NCBI GenBank assembly: GCA_026014875.1
Contig: JAOZHO010000038.1
Coordinates: 1 to 33,952, forward strand
Source: Candidatus Bathyarchaeota archaeon
GTDB lineage: Archaea; Thermoproteota; Bathyarchaeia; TCS64
DNA length: 33,952 nt
Reading direction: 5' to 3'
Shown: positions 1 to 7,621 of the stretch, piece by piece
Position numbering within the stretch: position 1 is the stretch's first letter
Layout: every line of letters begins with the position of its first letter
Notes under the pieces: model-generated
What the model saw: only the letters and a program-made list of their open reading frames with translations
Told to the model about the DNA's origin: nothing
Databases searched by the model: none
Program-made: the position numbers and the translations under genes

Positions 1-4
1 AGAC

Positions 5-841
5 TCATGCATCGATGAAACGGGGCTCGTCGCTCTTCCGGGGCCCCCTGACCTCGATCCCATCTCCGACGATCACCCGCATCCCGTCCCGGGCGGCCAC
101 AGCGGGGACGCCGGTCTCCTCCTCGATGTATGAGGCCTCATCCTCGGGCCCTGCGTTTACCATCTTCATCCCGAAGTGGGTGAGGAGCACGGCCCCCGGC
201 TTCGCTTCCTCGACGATCTTGAGTACCTCATCTGTGTTGAGATGGTATCTCAGGTGCTCATTACGGGGCCACATCGCGCACACGGCGAGGACCCTCAACC
301 CAGAGTAGAGCTTCCCGAGGCCCTCGAAATATCCGGTGTCCGAGGTATATCCCACGCCACCTATTTCCGGGAAGGCGAGCCTTAATCCCACGCCGTCTTT
401 TTCGCTGTGCCTCGCCTCTACAGCTTCTAGGACGATGTCCTCAATCCCGAAGGATTGCCCTGGTTGCATGGTCTCCACCTTGGCAGGGAGATTTGAGTGA
501 TACGATGAAACACTCTTGTCGCACTCGGCGTTCCCCTTGAGAACACTCACGGGTGCGGCTAGGACCCCCCTTTTCATCCTCGCGCCGCGGCTCATGGCCT
601 CGATGAGGACCTCAGCATCTGTATAGTGGTCGGGGTGGCAATGGGTGACGATGATTCCATCGAGCTTCTGGGGGCTGAGGCGTGCCCAGTTAGAGTATAC
701 GAGGGCGCCCGGCCCCGGGTCGACGTGGATGTGGGTCTCGCCGTGGACGAGGCGGATGCCCGCGGTCCTCCGCTTCTGGGTGATCATTGAGAAGCGGCCT
801 CCGCCTGTCCCGAGGAAATGGATGTCGAGGGGTGTTAACAT
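5..841 (-). CDS. Metallo-beta-lactamase-fold metal-dependent hydrolase
   Basis: A protein of 278 residues with the metallo-beta-lactamase fold. The HxHxDH metal-binding motif reads HCHPDH, preceded by GIIVT. An Asp-containing GYTSDTGYF segment and a late LLTHFG segment supply the other usual ligands. The family hydrolyses esters, phosphodiesters or thioesters using two metal ions; the substrate cannot be told here, though the compact layout resembles PhnP- or lactonase-like members. I chose the ATG at 841 because the upstream ATG at 1003 would run through the end of the neighbouring regulator gene and add a basic, non-conserved stretch. It lies 53 bases downstream of the HTH regulator on the same strand, so the two may be co-transcribed. 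The fold is certain; the reaction is not. Confidence 0.85.
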   Translation of the reverse strand: MLTPLDIHFLGTGGGRFSMITQKRRTAGIRLVHGETHIHVDPGPGALVYSNWARLSPQKLDGIIVTHCHPDHYTDAEVLIEAMSRGARMKRGVLAAPVSVLKGNAECDKSVSSYHSNLPAKVETMQPGQSFGIEDIVLEAVEARHSEKDGVGLRLAFPEIGGVGYTSDTGYFEGLGKLYSGLRVLAVCAMWPRNEHLRYHLNTDEVLKIVEEAKPGAVLLTHFGMKMVNAGPEDEASYIEEETGVPAVAARDGMRVIVGDGIEVRGPRKSDEPRFIDA

Positions 842-894
842 GAATACAGTAGAAAGAGCATCGCGGGGTTTAAAATATGCCCAAAGCAAGGAGC

Positions 895-1320
895 CTATTC
901 TGTTTCTATTTCGGATTCCTTGCTCCAGCCCACGAGGCCCAGGGAGCATGCGCAGGATTCCAGCTTCTTTAGGCTGGGCATCGCGTCCATGTGGATCTTG
1001 CACATCAGCTTCTCTCTCCTGACGGCGAGGCAGGCCGTGCAGAGCTTCATGAGTAGCATGTCCGGTGGAGACTCCTCGTTCACGATGTCCTTAGCGATCT
1101 CGGAGACGATCCCCATCACCTTGTCGGAGTCCTTGATGAGGTCCGACGCATCGCCGCCCCTGGTCCGGTTCAGGTACTGGGTGACCGCGGCGGGGGTGAT
1201 ATCCATCTTCCTCGCTATCTCGGCGTTCTTGAGGTCGTACTCCCCGGAGAGCTCCTTGGCTATCTCTACCCTGAGGGCAGGGAGGATGTACTGTACCACA
1301 ATCATGCAAGGGGGTTTCAT
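895..1320 (-). CDS. HTH transcriptional regulator with Cys-rich C-terminus (COG2522-like)
   Basis: A 141-residue DNA-binding protein. Residues 32-50 form a helix-turn-helix (AEIARKMDITPAAVTQYL), and the N-terminal IVVQYILPALR stretch is typical of the archaeal COG2522 group. The C-terminal part has C94, C97, C107, H110, C123 and C125, a pattern suited to a metal or Fe-S centre, so it may sense redox state, iron or sulfur (inference). A TATA-like box on the minus strand (TATATAAA, 1348-1355) would start transcription near 1325, giving an almost leaderless mRNA from the ATG at 1320; the ATG at 1305 is an alternative. It is divergent from a cysteine synthase remnant, and the repeat array between them is a probable autoregulatory operator. 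Confidence 0.82.
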   Translation of the reverse strand: MKPPCMIVVQYILPALRVEIAKELSGEYDLKNAEIARKMDITPAAVTQYLNRTRGGDASDLIKDSDKVMGIVSEIAKDIVNEESPPDMLLMKLCTACLAVRREKLMCKIHMDAMPSLKKLESCACSLGLVGWSKESEIETE

Positions 1321-1354
1321 ATTCCCCTGAGTCTTGCGAGGTGGGGTTTATATA

Positions 1355-1389
1355 GTTAACGCCGTTAAAAACGGGTTAACTCTGTTAAA
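1355..1389. promoter_or_regulatory. Four-fold GTTAAM array, probable operator of the HTH regulator
   Basis: The hexamer GTTAAC or GTTAAA occurs at 1355, 1364, 1375 and 1384, spaced 9, 11 and 9 bases, so that GTTAACnnnGTTAAA is repeated as a unit with a 20-base period (about two helical turns). The first copy overlaps the minus-strand TATA-like box of the regulator at 1348-1355, and the last ends eight bases before the ATG of the divergent gene. A dimer or tetramer bound here would block both promoters. The operator role is inferred from position and regularity. Confidence 0.55.
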
Positions 1390-1397
1390 GTGGTTGA

Positions 1398-1673
1398 ATG
1401 GTTATCACAAACAGAGTCACCGACCTGATAGGGGACACACCCCTCCTCAGGGTCAACAGGCTCACGGGACCCGACGACGCCGACCACCCCGCTGTAAAAG
1501 AGGCGGCCATCAGAGCTGCGAAGAACGAGGGCCTGCTGATGGGCATGAGCGGAGCCGCGATTCTCCACATTGCGCTGCAGAAAGAGGAGGGCCTCGGTAA
1601 CTGGAAACGAATAGTGGCTGTGCTTCCCGACAACGGGATGAAGTATCTCAGCACCGATTTCTACGACAGTTAA
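1398..1673 (+). pseudogene. Cysteine synthase (CysK-type) remnant with in-frame internal deletion
   Basis: The 91-codon reading frame begins like a cysteine synthase (TDLIGDTPLLRVNRL, residues 8-22) and ends like one (AKNEGLLMGMSGAAILHIAL, then RIVAVLPDNGMKYLSTDFY), but everything between is missing. A normal CysK has about 300 residues, so roughly 200 are gone, including the lysine that binds pyridoxal phosphate and its SVKDR context. The junction lies near residues 28-34 and keeps the frame open. O-acetylserine sulfhydrylase activity is therefore impossible. It is either a decayed gene, a small protein kept for another role, or an assembly collapse. Its promoter region is the repeat array shared with the divergent Cys-rich regulator. 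Confidence 0.72.
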
Positions 1674-1740
1674 TAGACACCGTTGATCAGAGGGACCTGT
1701 TTAGACGGTCCGACCCTTGGGAGCCCCGCTAAATCGGATA

Positions 1741-1750
1741 ATATTTTAAA
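1741..1750 (+). promoter_or_regulatory. TATA-like box of tRNA-Ile
   Basis: The AT-rich ATATTTTAAA lies about 30 bases before the 5' end of tRNA-Ile, the normal distance for an archaeal TATA box. It is flanked by a purine-rich stretch. Assigned by position only. Confidence 0.5.
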
Positions 1751-1778
1751 AGGGGCTTGATATCAATGGTTGTGCAGC

Positions 1779-1853
1779 GGGCCCGTGGCTTAGGATGGTT
1801 AAAGCGTTCGACTGATAATCGAAAGATCATGAGTTCAAATCTCATCGGGCCCA
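1779..1853 (+). tRNA. tRNA-Ile (anticodon GAT)
   Basis: A complete cloverleaf. The acceptor stem GGGCCCG (1779-1785) pairs with CGGGCCC (1846-1852), followed by discriminator A and an encoded CCA at 1854-1856. The anticodon stem TTCGA/TCGAA encloses the loop CTGATAA (1812-1818), so the anticodon is GAT. The T arm is ATGAG-TTCAAAT-CTCAT. There is no intron. Confidence 0.95.
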
Positions 1854-2045
1854 CCAACCATCAACCTCCCAGACCAGCGCTAGCTAGGCACGGTTCATCA
1901 TTCAATGTCAAGCACATATGCGAGGGACCGATGGCTCCAGTCCTTGAGACTGACAGGTTTCACAGAGCGGCCTCAAAATGAAGTCTCGGGGATACTGTCT
2001 CCCGCTTCATAAACCAATAAAGGTGCTTCCCTCAATAACGAATTT

Positions 2046-2294
2046 ATGATTCCCGGAGAGCTATCCCTCGACTTGGAGCAGATTGAGCCCCAAAGCCCTA
2101 GGAGACCCATGAGCCTCTACGACTCCATCCTCGACTCCTTCATCTTCAGCGAGAGCAACACCGTGGAGGTCCAGGTGCAGGGGAAGGACCCAGGCTACGT
2201 GAGAAGCCAGCTCGTGCGGAGGATCAAGGCAAGGTACCTCGGAGACATCATCGAGGCCGAGGTCGTCAACAGGAATCTCTACCTGAGCAAATAG
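2046..2294 (+). CDS. Small conserved-looking hypothetical protein
   Basis: An 82-residue protein I do not recognise. The last 45 residues (from VEVQVQGKDPGYVRSQLVRR) alternate short beta-like and helical stretches with many charged residues, like a small cytosolic alpha/beta protein. Codon use matches the neighbouring genes, with C or G in third positions, which supports coding. A second possible start, ATG at 2109, has GGAG a few bases ahead and would give a 61-residue protein beginning MSLYDSILDSF. It stands convergent to the next gene with 10 bases between stop codons. Function unknown. Confidence 0.6.
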   Translation: MIPGELSLDLEQIEPQSPRRPMSLYDSILDSFIFSESNTVEVQVQGKDPGYVRSQLVRRIKARYLGDIIEAEVVNRNLYLSK

Positions 2295-2304
2295 CGTACC
2301 ACGG

Positions 2305-2649
2305 TCACAGGGCGGCGACGCCCATGAACTCCTTCCCCAGGAAGGTCTGCTCCACGAGAAGCCCCCTGATGAGGGCGTCCATTAGACACTTGATTCTGTT
2401 CTCCACGACGCGGTCCTGGGCCATGACATCCTTGATCTGCCCCCGTAGTGCGTAATACTCCTCGACGTTCTGGAGCAGCTGGGTCACCAGTACCAGCGCC
2501 TCCTTCTCCAGGGCCGTGCATTCAATGGTGTCCAGCTGGAACAACTCGGCTAGAGGATCAGAATCCTCGCCGCCCCCTTTCTTAGAGTCGCCGGGGTTTC
2601 GTCCGCCTTGTAGATGCTTGAGGCTGCCAGGCATAGATTTTTTCACCAA
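2305..2649 (-). CDS. Hypothetical helical protein
   Basis: A 114-residue protein without a family I recognise. Residues 1-30 are basic and Gly/Ser-rich and look disordered. From residue 32 onward it appears wholly helical, with amphipathic heptad-like stretches (EKEALVLVTQLLQNVEEYYALR), as in small coiled-coil or four-helix proteins. There are no membrane segments and only two cysteines, neither in a motif. It is convergent with the previous small gene. Coding is supported by C/G-ending codons and the absence of a credible overlapping frame. Confidence 0.55.
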   Translation of the reverse strand: MVKKSMPGSLKHLQGGRNPGDSKKGGGEDSDPLAELFQLDTIECTALEKEALVLVTQLLQNVEEYYALRGQIKDVMAQDRVVENRIKCLMDALIRGLLVEQTFLGKEFMGVAAL

Positions 2650-3093
2650 CCTTCGCGATCAAGAGTGAATACGGCTTCCGAGGGTTTAGTATGTGTTTCT
2701 GGGAAATCAAACTTTACCCAAGAAATTAACACATTATATATATATTTTACGAATTACTCTGATAGAATTTAAATGAATATGTTAAAAAATGCATTTTGTG
2801 TCTTTTTCTGAAATTTTAGCGTGTAACCTCGATGTCTGCGAGTAATCCATAATGCCTGAAACAATGCAACGTCTTTGTTCGAGGATTATTAGATGCACTA
2901 AAAAATGGAGATAATGAGCTAAGGGCGTCCATCCTAGGATAGCCCGTGAAACGCCATCATGCACACGCGGGATATGGAGAGTAAATGAGGTTGAAAGCCC
3001 ATGCGCATTCCGCGAATTCCCTAGAAATGTAGCCATAGATGTATGAAGCCCGTTTTATACAGGCTGGGACAGACGTTCCCACGGGTTTTCGAG
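2650..3093. other. AT-rich intergenic stretch with promoter of the LDH2 gene
   Basis: No convincing gene. The left half is very AT-rich (a TATATATAT run near 2737-2745). The right half has normal composition and an isolated ten-base palindrome ATCCTAGGAT near 2932-2941. A TATA-like TTTATA at about 3053-3058 lies roughly 40 bases before the preferred TTG start of the dehydrogenase gene. Confidence 0.5.
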
Positions 3094-4197
3094 TTGGTTG
3101 TCATAGACGATGCGTCGCTGCGGGAGTTCACATCCAAGATACTCATAGTTGTGGGCACGGAACTGGAGGAGGCCGACTGGGTCGCGGATTGCCTCGTCCT
3201 CTCCAACCTCAAGGGGGTGGACTCTCACGGGGTCCAGCAGATTCCGGGGTACGTGAAGGCTATCGAGGACGGGTTCCTGAAGCCGGGCTCACGCCCCACG
3301 CTTATCAGGGAGAGGGCGGCAACTACGTTCTACGACGGGAACTGGGGGTACGGGTACTCCGTCGCCCGGGAGGTCATGAAAAAAACTATGGAGAAAGCGC
3401 GGGATGCCGGTTCCGCGTTCTCTGGGATCAGGAACATCCACCATATCGGGAGGGTGGGGAAGTGGGCGGAGATGGCCCTCGACCGGGGTATGATCGGCAT
3501 CGCCAGCCAGCCCGGCGGGGTCTACATCGCCCCGTGGGGAGGGATAGACAGGAAGCTCCCCATCGCCCCAATCGCCTTCGCGGTCCCCTGCGGGAAGTAC
3601 AAGCCCATAGTCGTCGATATGTCTCTGGGCCCCATCGCCGGGGGACGGACGGGTATCCTCGCGGTGCGGGGACAGAAGGTCCCCCTGGGCTGGTACATCG
3701 ACGACGAGGGGAAGCCCCACGATGATCCCTCCCTGTTCAGGGACGGGATAGGCGCTCAGCTACCCCTGGGGCAGGAGGGGCTGGGCTACAAGGGGATGGC
3801 CCTCTCGATGATGCTCAATCTCCTCGCGGGTCCCCTGCTGGGCCACGTCGTCACCCGCGACCATGCATTCAAGAGGTGCGGCGTCTTCCTCGGCGCCATC
3901 GACATCGAGGCATTCACCCCCCTCGAGACCTTCAAGGAGGGGGTGGACGCCCTCATCGACGACATGAAGTCCTCCAGGCTCGCCCCCGGATTCGACGAGA
4001 TCATGGTGCCCGGGGAGCCCGAGTGGAGGGAGCTCGAGAAAAGAGGCAAGGAGGGGCTCTACCTGGACGACGAGATCTACTGCAAGATACTCGAGACAGC
4101 TGAGAGACTCGGTGTGGACACATCAAAGTATCAGGGTCAGCCGGGGAAGCTGGACATCGGCCATCCTTCCTACACGCTGAAGGACAAGTATCGTTGA
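3094..4197 (+). CDS. Malate/L-lactate dehydrogenase family (LDH2/MDG2) oxidoreductase
   Basis: An NAD(P)-dependent 2-hydroxyacid dehydrogenase of the LDH2 family, which oxidises or reduces malate, lactate, sulfolactate or ureidoglycolate-type substrates in the cytosol and is unrelated to classical Rossmann LDH/MDH. Seen in the sequence: the GVDSHGV motif with its conserved His, the NIHHIGRVGKW segment, and PLGWYIDDEG followed by PLG..GLGYKGMALSMM. I chose the TTG at 3094, giving 367 residues starting VVIDDASLREFT, because family proteins begin just before that helix and a TATA-like box (3053-3058) sits inside the longer frame opened by the ATG at 3043. The neighbouring RraA-type aldolase suggests a joint hydroxyacid/oxoacid route. 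The exact substrate is unknown. Confidence 0.9.
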   Translation: MVVIDDASLREFTSKILIVVGTELEEADWVADCLVLSNLKGVDSHGVQQIPGYVKAIEDGFLKPGSRPTLIRERAATTFYDGNWGYGYSVAREVMKKTMEKARDAGSAFSGIRNIHHIGRVGKWAEMALDRGMIGIASQPGGVYIAPWGGIDRKLPIAPIAFAVPCGKYKPIVVDMSLGPIAGGRTGILAVRGQKVPLGWYIDDEGKPHDDPSLFRDGIGAQLPLGQEGLGYKGMALSMMLNLLAGPLLGHVVTRDHAFKRCGVFLGAIDIEAFTPLETFKEGVDALIDDMKSSRLAPGFDEIMVPGEPEWRELEKRGKEGLYLDDEIYCKILETAERLGVDTSKYQGQPGKLDIGHPSYTLKDKYR

Positions 4198-4226
4198 GGC
4201 CTGATCCTGGAAACTTTAAATCGGCT

Positions 4227-4964
4227 ATGAATCATGTGGACATGATGGATATGAAAGATTCCGAGATCATCGAGGAGCTCAGGAAGATAGACACCCCCAC
4301 CATAACCAACGTGGTGGCGACCTACCCTAAATCGGACAACTGCCTAAAGCTCTACGACGCATGGTACGGGGACTGGTACACGGACACCAGCATCAAGTGC
4401 GTCTACCCGGAGATGAGGCCCGTGGTGGGCCACGTAGCGACGGTGGTCTTCTGCGAAGAGTCCGAAAAGTACACCGGTGTGGGGCGCTGGGCCCTCCCGG
4501 AGCACATCGACTCCACGGGGAAGCCGGTCATCCTCGTGGCGGAGCAGCAGTTCCCCCCGGAGCTCGCCAACCGGGTCGGCCTCTTCGGGGAGATGATGAC
4601 CACCCAGTACAGGGCCCTCGGGGTGGCGGGCGTGGTCACAGACGGCCCCATGAGGGACATCGACGCCATCGAGCCCCTGGGGGTCCAGTACTACTGCACG
4701 GGGACCGCCCCGGGCCACGGGGACATGATGGTGAAGGCGGTGGGCGTCCCGGTGACCGTCGGGGGGATGACGGTGATGCCCGGGGACATGATCCACATGG
4801 ACCTCCACGGCGCCGTCAAGTTCCCGGCCGAATATCTCGAGGAGATCCTGATTCGCGCCAAGAAGCTCCTCGAGGACGAGGCGGGGACTGCGGCGGTCTT
4901 CAACGACCCGGGCTTCTCCCTGGAGAAATGGAAGAAGAGAGTCCAGGGCTACGAGACAGTCTGA
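4227..4964 (+). CDS. RraA/HMG-aldolase family protein (oxoacid aldolase or decarboxylase)
   Basis: About 245 residues of the RraA-like fold, which in bacteria includes 4-hydroxy-4-methyl-2-oxoglutarate aldolase and oxaloacetate decarboxylase and also the RNase E regulator RraA. The family signature is visible: GEMMTTQYRALGVAGVVTDG followed by PMRDIDAI, where the Asp-Gly...Arg-Asp set binds metal and substrate. RNase E is not expected in archaea, so an enzyme is more likely. Start choice is uncertain: ATGs at 4227, 4242 and 4251 are all in frame, and a TTTAAAT box at 4213-4219 would suit a leaderless start at 4242. It follows the LDH2-type gene by about 30 bases, consistent with pyruvate or oxaloacetate passing between them (inference). 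Confidence 0.85.
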   Translation: MNHVDMMDMKDSEIIEELRKIDTPTITNVVATYPKSDNCLKLYDAWYGDWYTDTSIKCVYPEMRPVVGHVATVVFCEESEKYTGVGRWALPEHIDSTGKPVILVAEQQFPPELANRVGLFGEMMTTQYRALGVAGVVTDGPMRDIDAIEPLGVQYYCTGTAPGHGDMMVKAVGVPVTVGGMTVMPGDMIHMDLHGAVKFPAEYLEEILIRAKKLLEDEAGTAAVFNDPGFSLEKWKKRVQGYETV

Positions 4965-4968
4965 AAGC

Positions 4969-5763
4969 CTAACGCAGTATGAAGAGGGCCTTCTCGCCCT
5001 TCCCTATGCCCAGTCTCTTCTGGGCGTTTCCCTGGTTGACGGCGAACTCCATGTAACCACCCCCTGCGACGAGGAGGAGAAGCTCCCCGTCGGGGACGGC
5101 AGAGAACCGCCTCGCATAGGGCAATCTGTATTTCTTACCCGAGACCTCAACATCGAAAAGGGAGCCTCCGCTGACCCCCAGCCGATCCAGCACCTCGTAG
5201 GTGACGTTCGTCACCATGTTGCCGAAGCCATCCACGTGGATGATGGTCGCCTCGATGCCATCCTCCGTGATCGTCGGCTCGTACATGGGCAACTTGATGT
5301 ACTCGTCGATCTCGGGGCCTATCTCCTCGGGGTCCACCCCCTTCGCGAGGAGAGCCCCCGTGGGGCCGAAGGTGTCCCGGCCGTCGAAGACGTCTGAGAC
5401 CTTCACGGGGAGGAGCTCCCTGTTCGCGATCTCGTAGACCTTCTCGACGCCGAGGCGCTCCGCAGCGGGGGCGATGAGGCCGTTGTCGGGGCCCACGAGC
5501 CAGGCCCCCTTCGCCTTGATGAATATCCCTTTCCGGCGGCTCCCGACGCCGGGGTCGACGACGCCGACGTGGACCGTGCCCTCGGGGAAGTGGGGGACGC
5601 TCCGAGCCATGTGGAAGGCCCCCTCGTCGATGCTGAAGTTTCCGACGTCGTGGCTGATGTCGACTAGGGTTGCCTCAGGGAGGATACCGAGGATGGTCCC
5701 TTTCATCTCGGCGACGTAGGAGTCCTTGATACCGTAGTCTGTTAGTAGCGTAATTATGGGCAT
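4969..5763 (-). CDS. SAM hydrolase family protein (SAM hydroxide adenosyltransferase, DUF62) with altered triad
   Basis: A 264-residue member of the family that hydrolyses S-adenosylmethionine to adenosine and methionine and that also includes the fluorinase and chlorinase. Family marks: ITLLTDYG at the N-terminus, GTVHVGVVDPGVGSRRK with the Asp and Arg of the catalytic triad, VGPDNGL, and the C-terminal GYMEFAVNQGNA. The third triad residue, His in the usual TFHGRDIF motif, is Asp here (VFDGRDTF; codon GAC where CAC would be His). Length and all other blocks are normal, so this is a substitution in an intact gene. Activity may be changed or lost. It is convergent with the RraA-type gene, with four bases between the stop codons. 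Confidence 0.9.
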   Translation of the reverse strand: MPIITLLTDYGIKDSYVAEMKGTILGILPEATLVDISHDVGNFSIDEGAFHMARSVPHFPEGTVHVGVVDPGVGSRRKGIFIKAKGAWLVGPDNGLIAPAAERLGVEKVYEIANRELLPVKVSDVFDGRDTFGPTGALLAKGVDPEEIGPEIDEYIKLPMYEPTITEDGIEATIIHVDGFGNMVTNVTYEVLDRLGVSGGSLFDVEVSGKKYRLPYARRFSAVPDGELLLLVAGGGYMEFAVNQGNAQKRLGIGKGEKALFILR

Positions 5764-5878
5764 GTTATCACAGTATCAGTCCTCGCGCCTCCAGATAAAA
5801 ACATGACTTAAACAAAGCGAAGCAACGGCAACACAGGTTCGTTTTAAAACACGCGGAACCGGGATAGACCCGAAAAAA

Positions 5879-6094
5879 TCAACCCTGGATGATCATCACT
5901 GTACGGGTGAGGATGAGCCCCATGAAGATGAGGAGGTTGGCCGCCAGCAGACCGTAGAAGCCCCCGTCGAGGAGATCGGGACTCTCAAGGTCATCGTAGT
6001 CGCCAAGGAGTAATCCCTTAATCCAATATCCCCCATCTATCCATTGGTGAATCCGGTTGAGCTTCCTCGCTGTGGACATAGGGGCCACCAACAT
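5879..6094 (-). CDS. Possible small membrane protein
   Basis: A 71-residue frame whose last third is one hydrophobic helix (YGLLAANLLIFMGLILTRTV) after an acidic stretch (LGDYDDLESPDLLDGG). The second half uses C-ending codons like real genes of this window, but the first 13 codons overlap the start of the ROK kinase on the other strand and no good internal start is visible. It fills most of an otherwise empty 290-base gap. It may be real with a different start, or chance. Confidence 0.28.
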   Translation of the reverse strand: MLVAPMSTARKLNRIHQWIDGGYWIKGLLLGDYDDLESPDLLDGGFYGLLAANLLIFMGLILTRTVMIIQG

Positions 6095-6989
6095 CAGGGT
6101 GGCCTCGGGCGACCACTCAGGATTATGGTCTAGGCTGTCGGAGGGAACTGATAGAGAGAATGGCCCCCTCGGAGTCTCGGCTCAGATCGTCCGCATGGCC
6201 CATGAGCTGGGGATGGACTCCGTGGAATCCGTGGGCGTGGGCTCCATAGGGCCCATCGACATCGCCTCCGGGAGCATCGTGGACACACCCAACTTACCTT
6301 TCAAGGATATCCCCGTGACGGAGCCCCTCCGGGCGGAGTTCCACGCCCCTGTGAGCCTGCTGAACGACTGCGCAGCCGCCGTCCTCGGGGAGAGGCATTT
6401 CGGCGCAGGGAGGGGGCTGGAGAACCTGGCGTACGTGACCCTGAGCACCGGGCTGGGGGGCGGGGCCATCGTCGACGGGCACCTGCTAATCGGGAAGGAC
6501 GGGAACGCCGTGGAGGTGGGGCACATCACCATCGATCCCGGGTCGCCCCTGATCTGCGGCTGCGGATCCCCGGGGCACTGGGAGGCCCACTCCTCGGGGA
6601 GCAACATCCCCAACTTCGTGAGGCACTCGCTTCTGGACGGGGATGGCGGGAGCCTCTTATACGAGCTTGCGGGGGGAGACCTCGAGGCGCTGAACGCCGA
6701 GATACTATTCAGTGCGGCCGAGGCGGGGGATGCGACGGCTCTCCGCGTCGTCGAGGAGCTGGGGAGGGTGAACGCGGTGGGCTTCGCCAACGTCGTTAAC
6801 GCCTACGACCCCGAACTCATAACCATCGGGGGCTCCATCGCCCTCAACAACCCGGAGCTGATACTGGAGCCCATCCTGGAGAACATTGACAGGCATCTCA
6901 TCAACAGGATGCCCCGGATCATGATCACCCCCCTCGGGGAGGATGTCGTGCTCTACGGCGCACTCTCAAGAGCGATGTCCCTGATGTAG
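6057..6989 (+). CDS. ROK family sugar kinase (glucokinase-like)
   Basis: A 310-residue ATP-dependent sugar or amino-sugar kinase of the ROK family, acting in the cytosol. The phosphate-binding VDIGATNIRV is at residues 6-15. The sugar-binding and second ATP motifs follow as LSTGLGGGAIVDG and, near the C-terminus, ITIGGSIALN. The zinc segment EVGHITIDP...CGCGSPGHWEA has His where many bacterial ROK proteins have the third Cys; a His there can still bind zinc and occurs in archaeal members. The start is a TTG; the sequence GGTGA at 6046-6050 is a well-placed ribosome-binding site that supports it. Glucose is a plausible substrate, but ROK specificity cannot be read from sequence alone. Confidence 0.9.
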   Translation: MSFLAVDIGATNIRVASGDHSGLWSRLSEGTDRENGPLGVSAQIVRMAHELGMDSVESVGVGSIGPIDIASGSIVDTPNLPFKDIPVTEPLRAEFHAPVSLLNDCAAAVLGERHFGAGRGLENLAYVTLSTGLGGGAIVDGHLLIGKDGNAVEVGHITIDPGSPLICGCGSPGHWEAHSSGSNIPNFVRHSLLDGDGGSLLYELAGGDLEALNAEILFSAAEAGDATALRVVEELGRVNAVGFANVVNAYDPELITIGGSIALNNPELILEPILENIDRHLINRMPRIMITPLGEDVVLYGALSRAMSLM

Positions 6990-6998
6990 GAGAAGAAA

Positions 6999-7019
6999 CA
7001 GGGGTCGGCCTCGACCCTG
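6999..7019. terminator. Hairpin between convergent ROK kinase and cupin genes
   Basis: CAGGG(G)TCG pairs with CGACCCTG around a GCCT loop: eight base pairs with one bulged G. It lies between two convergent genes, ten bases after the ROK stop codon, and could serve as a stop or mRNA-end structure on either strand. No strong T-run follows, so the termination role is tentative. Confidence 0.4.
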
Positions 7020-7052
7020 GGGTCGATAGGCGTTTGTACAATTAAACCCTGG

Positions 7053-7376
7053 TCAGCTCTTCACCATGACGAGGAGCATCTTGAATCGGCCCAGAGCCCT
7101 CAGCGCGTGGGGCACATCGGCGGGCATCACGATCATCTTCCCCTCGTCCAGGTGGAACGCCTCGCCGCCGATGGTTATCTCCACTTCGCCGTCCAAGACC
7201 TGGACCAGGGCGTCGTAGGGCGTCGTGTGCTCGCTGAGTCCCTCCCCTTCGGCGAATGCGAAGAGGGAGACAGTGCCCTGGGGTTTGTCGATGATCGTCC
7301 TGCTGACGACGGCCCCCTCCTGGTAGACAACCATGTTCTTGAGGGTCTCGACTTTCGGAGTAGCCTTATCCTTCAA
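7053..7376 (-). CDS. Small single-domain cupin protein
   Basis: A beta-barrel cupin of about 107 residues. Visible blocks are VSLFAFAEGEGLSEHTTPYD (metal His in motif 1), ALVQVLDGEVEITIGG, and VMPADVPHALRAL with the motif-2 His. These very short cupins are common in archaea and bacteria and usually bind one metal; many are sensors or isomerase-like, and the ligand is not known. The frame is open up to an ATG at 7544, but that extension (Ser/Arg-rich, then SRGLFLLLLSNA) is unlike the family. I prefer the TTG at 7376, which gives a family-length protein and has a TATA-like TTATTA about 35 bases ahead; ATG 7334 is the next choice. Confidence 0.75.
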   Translation of the reverse strand: MKDKATPKVETLKNMVVYQEGAVVSRTIIDKPQGTVSLFAFAEGEGLSEHTTPYDALVQVLDGEVEITIGGEAFHLDEGKMIVMPADVPHALRALGRFKMLLVMVKS

Positions 7377-7621
7377 ATCCTGAACTTCCCGAGGAAGGAC
7401 TGGGGACCGCGTGTAATAAGCATTGGACAAGAGAAGGAGGAAAAGCCCTCGGGAAGACCCAAGGGCCCGGCAGCTCGATGCTGCTCCTGTGTGCGTCAAT
7501 ATGGGACAGGTAGACGCACGTTTATCTCTGGGGGATTTTTTCATATATCCTTTCTGAGCCCTTGCTCCCGTTCCCTGATACCTACGAAAAATATAGATGT
7601 CTCATAAGTATCCGGGGGAGT

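Noticed and set aside
2782-3036. An 84-codon minus-strand frame in the AT-rich gap before the LDH2 gene
   Set aside because: No promoter, ribosome-binding site or protein-like pattern, and the codon use is unlike the neighbours.
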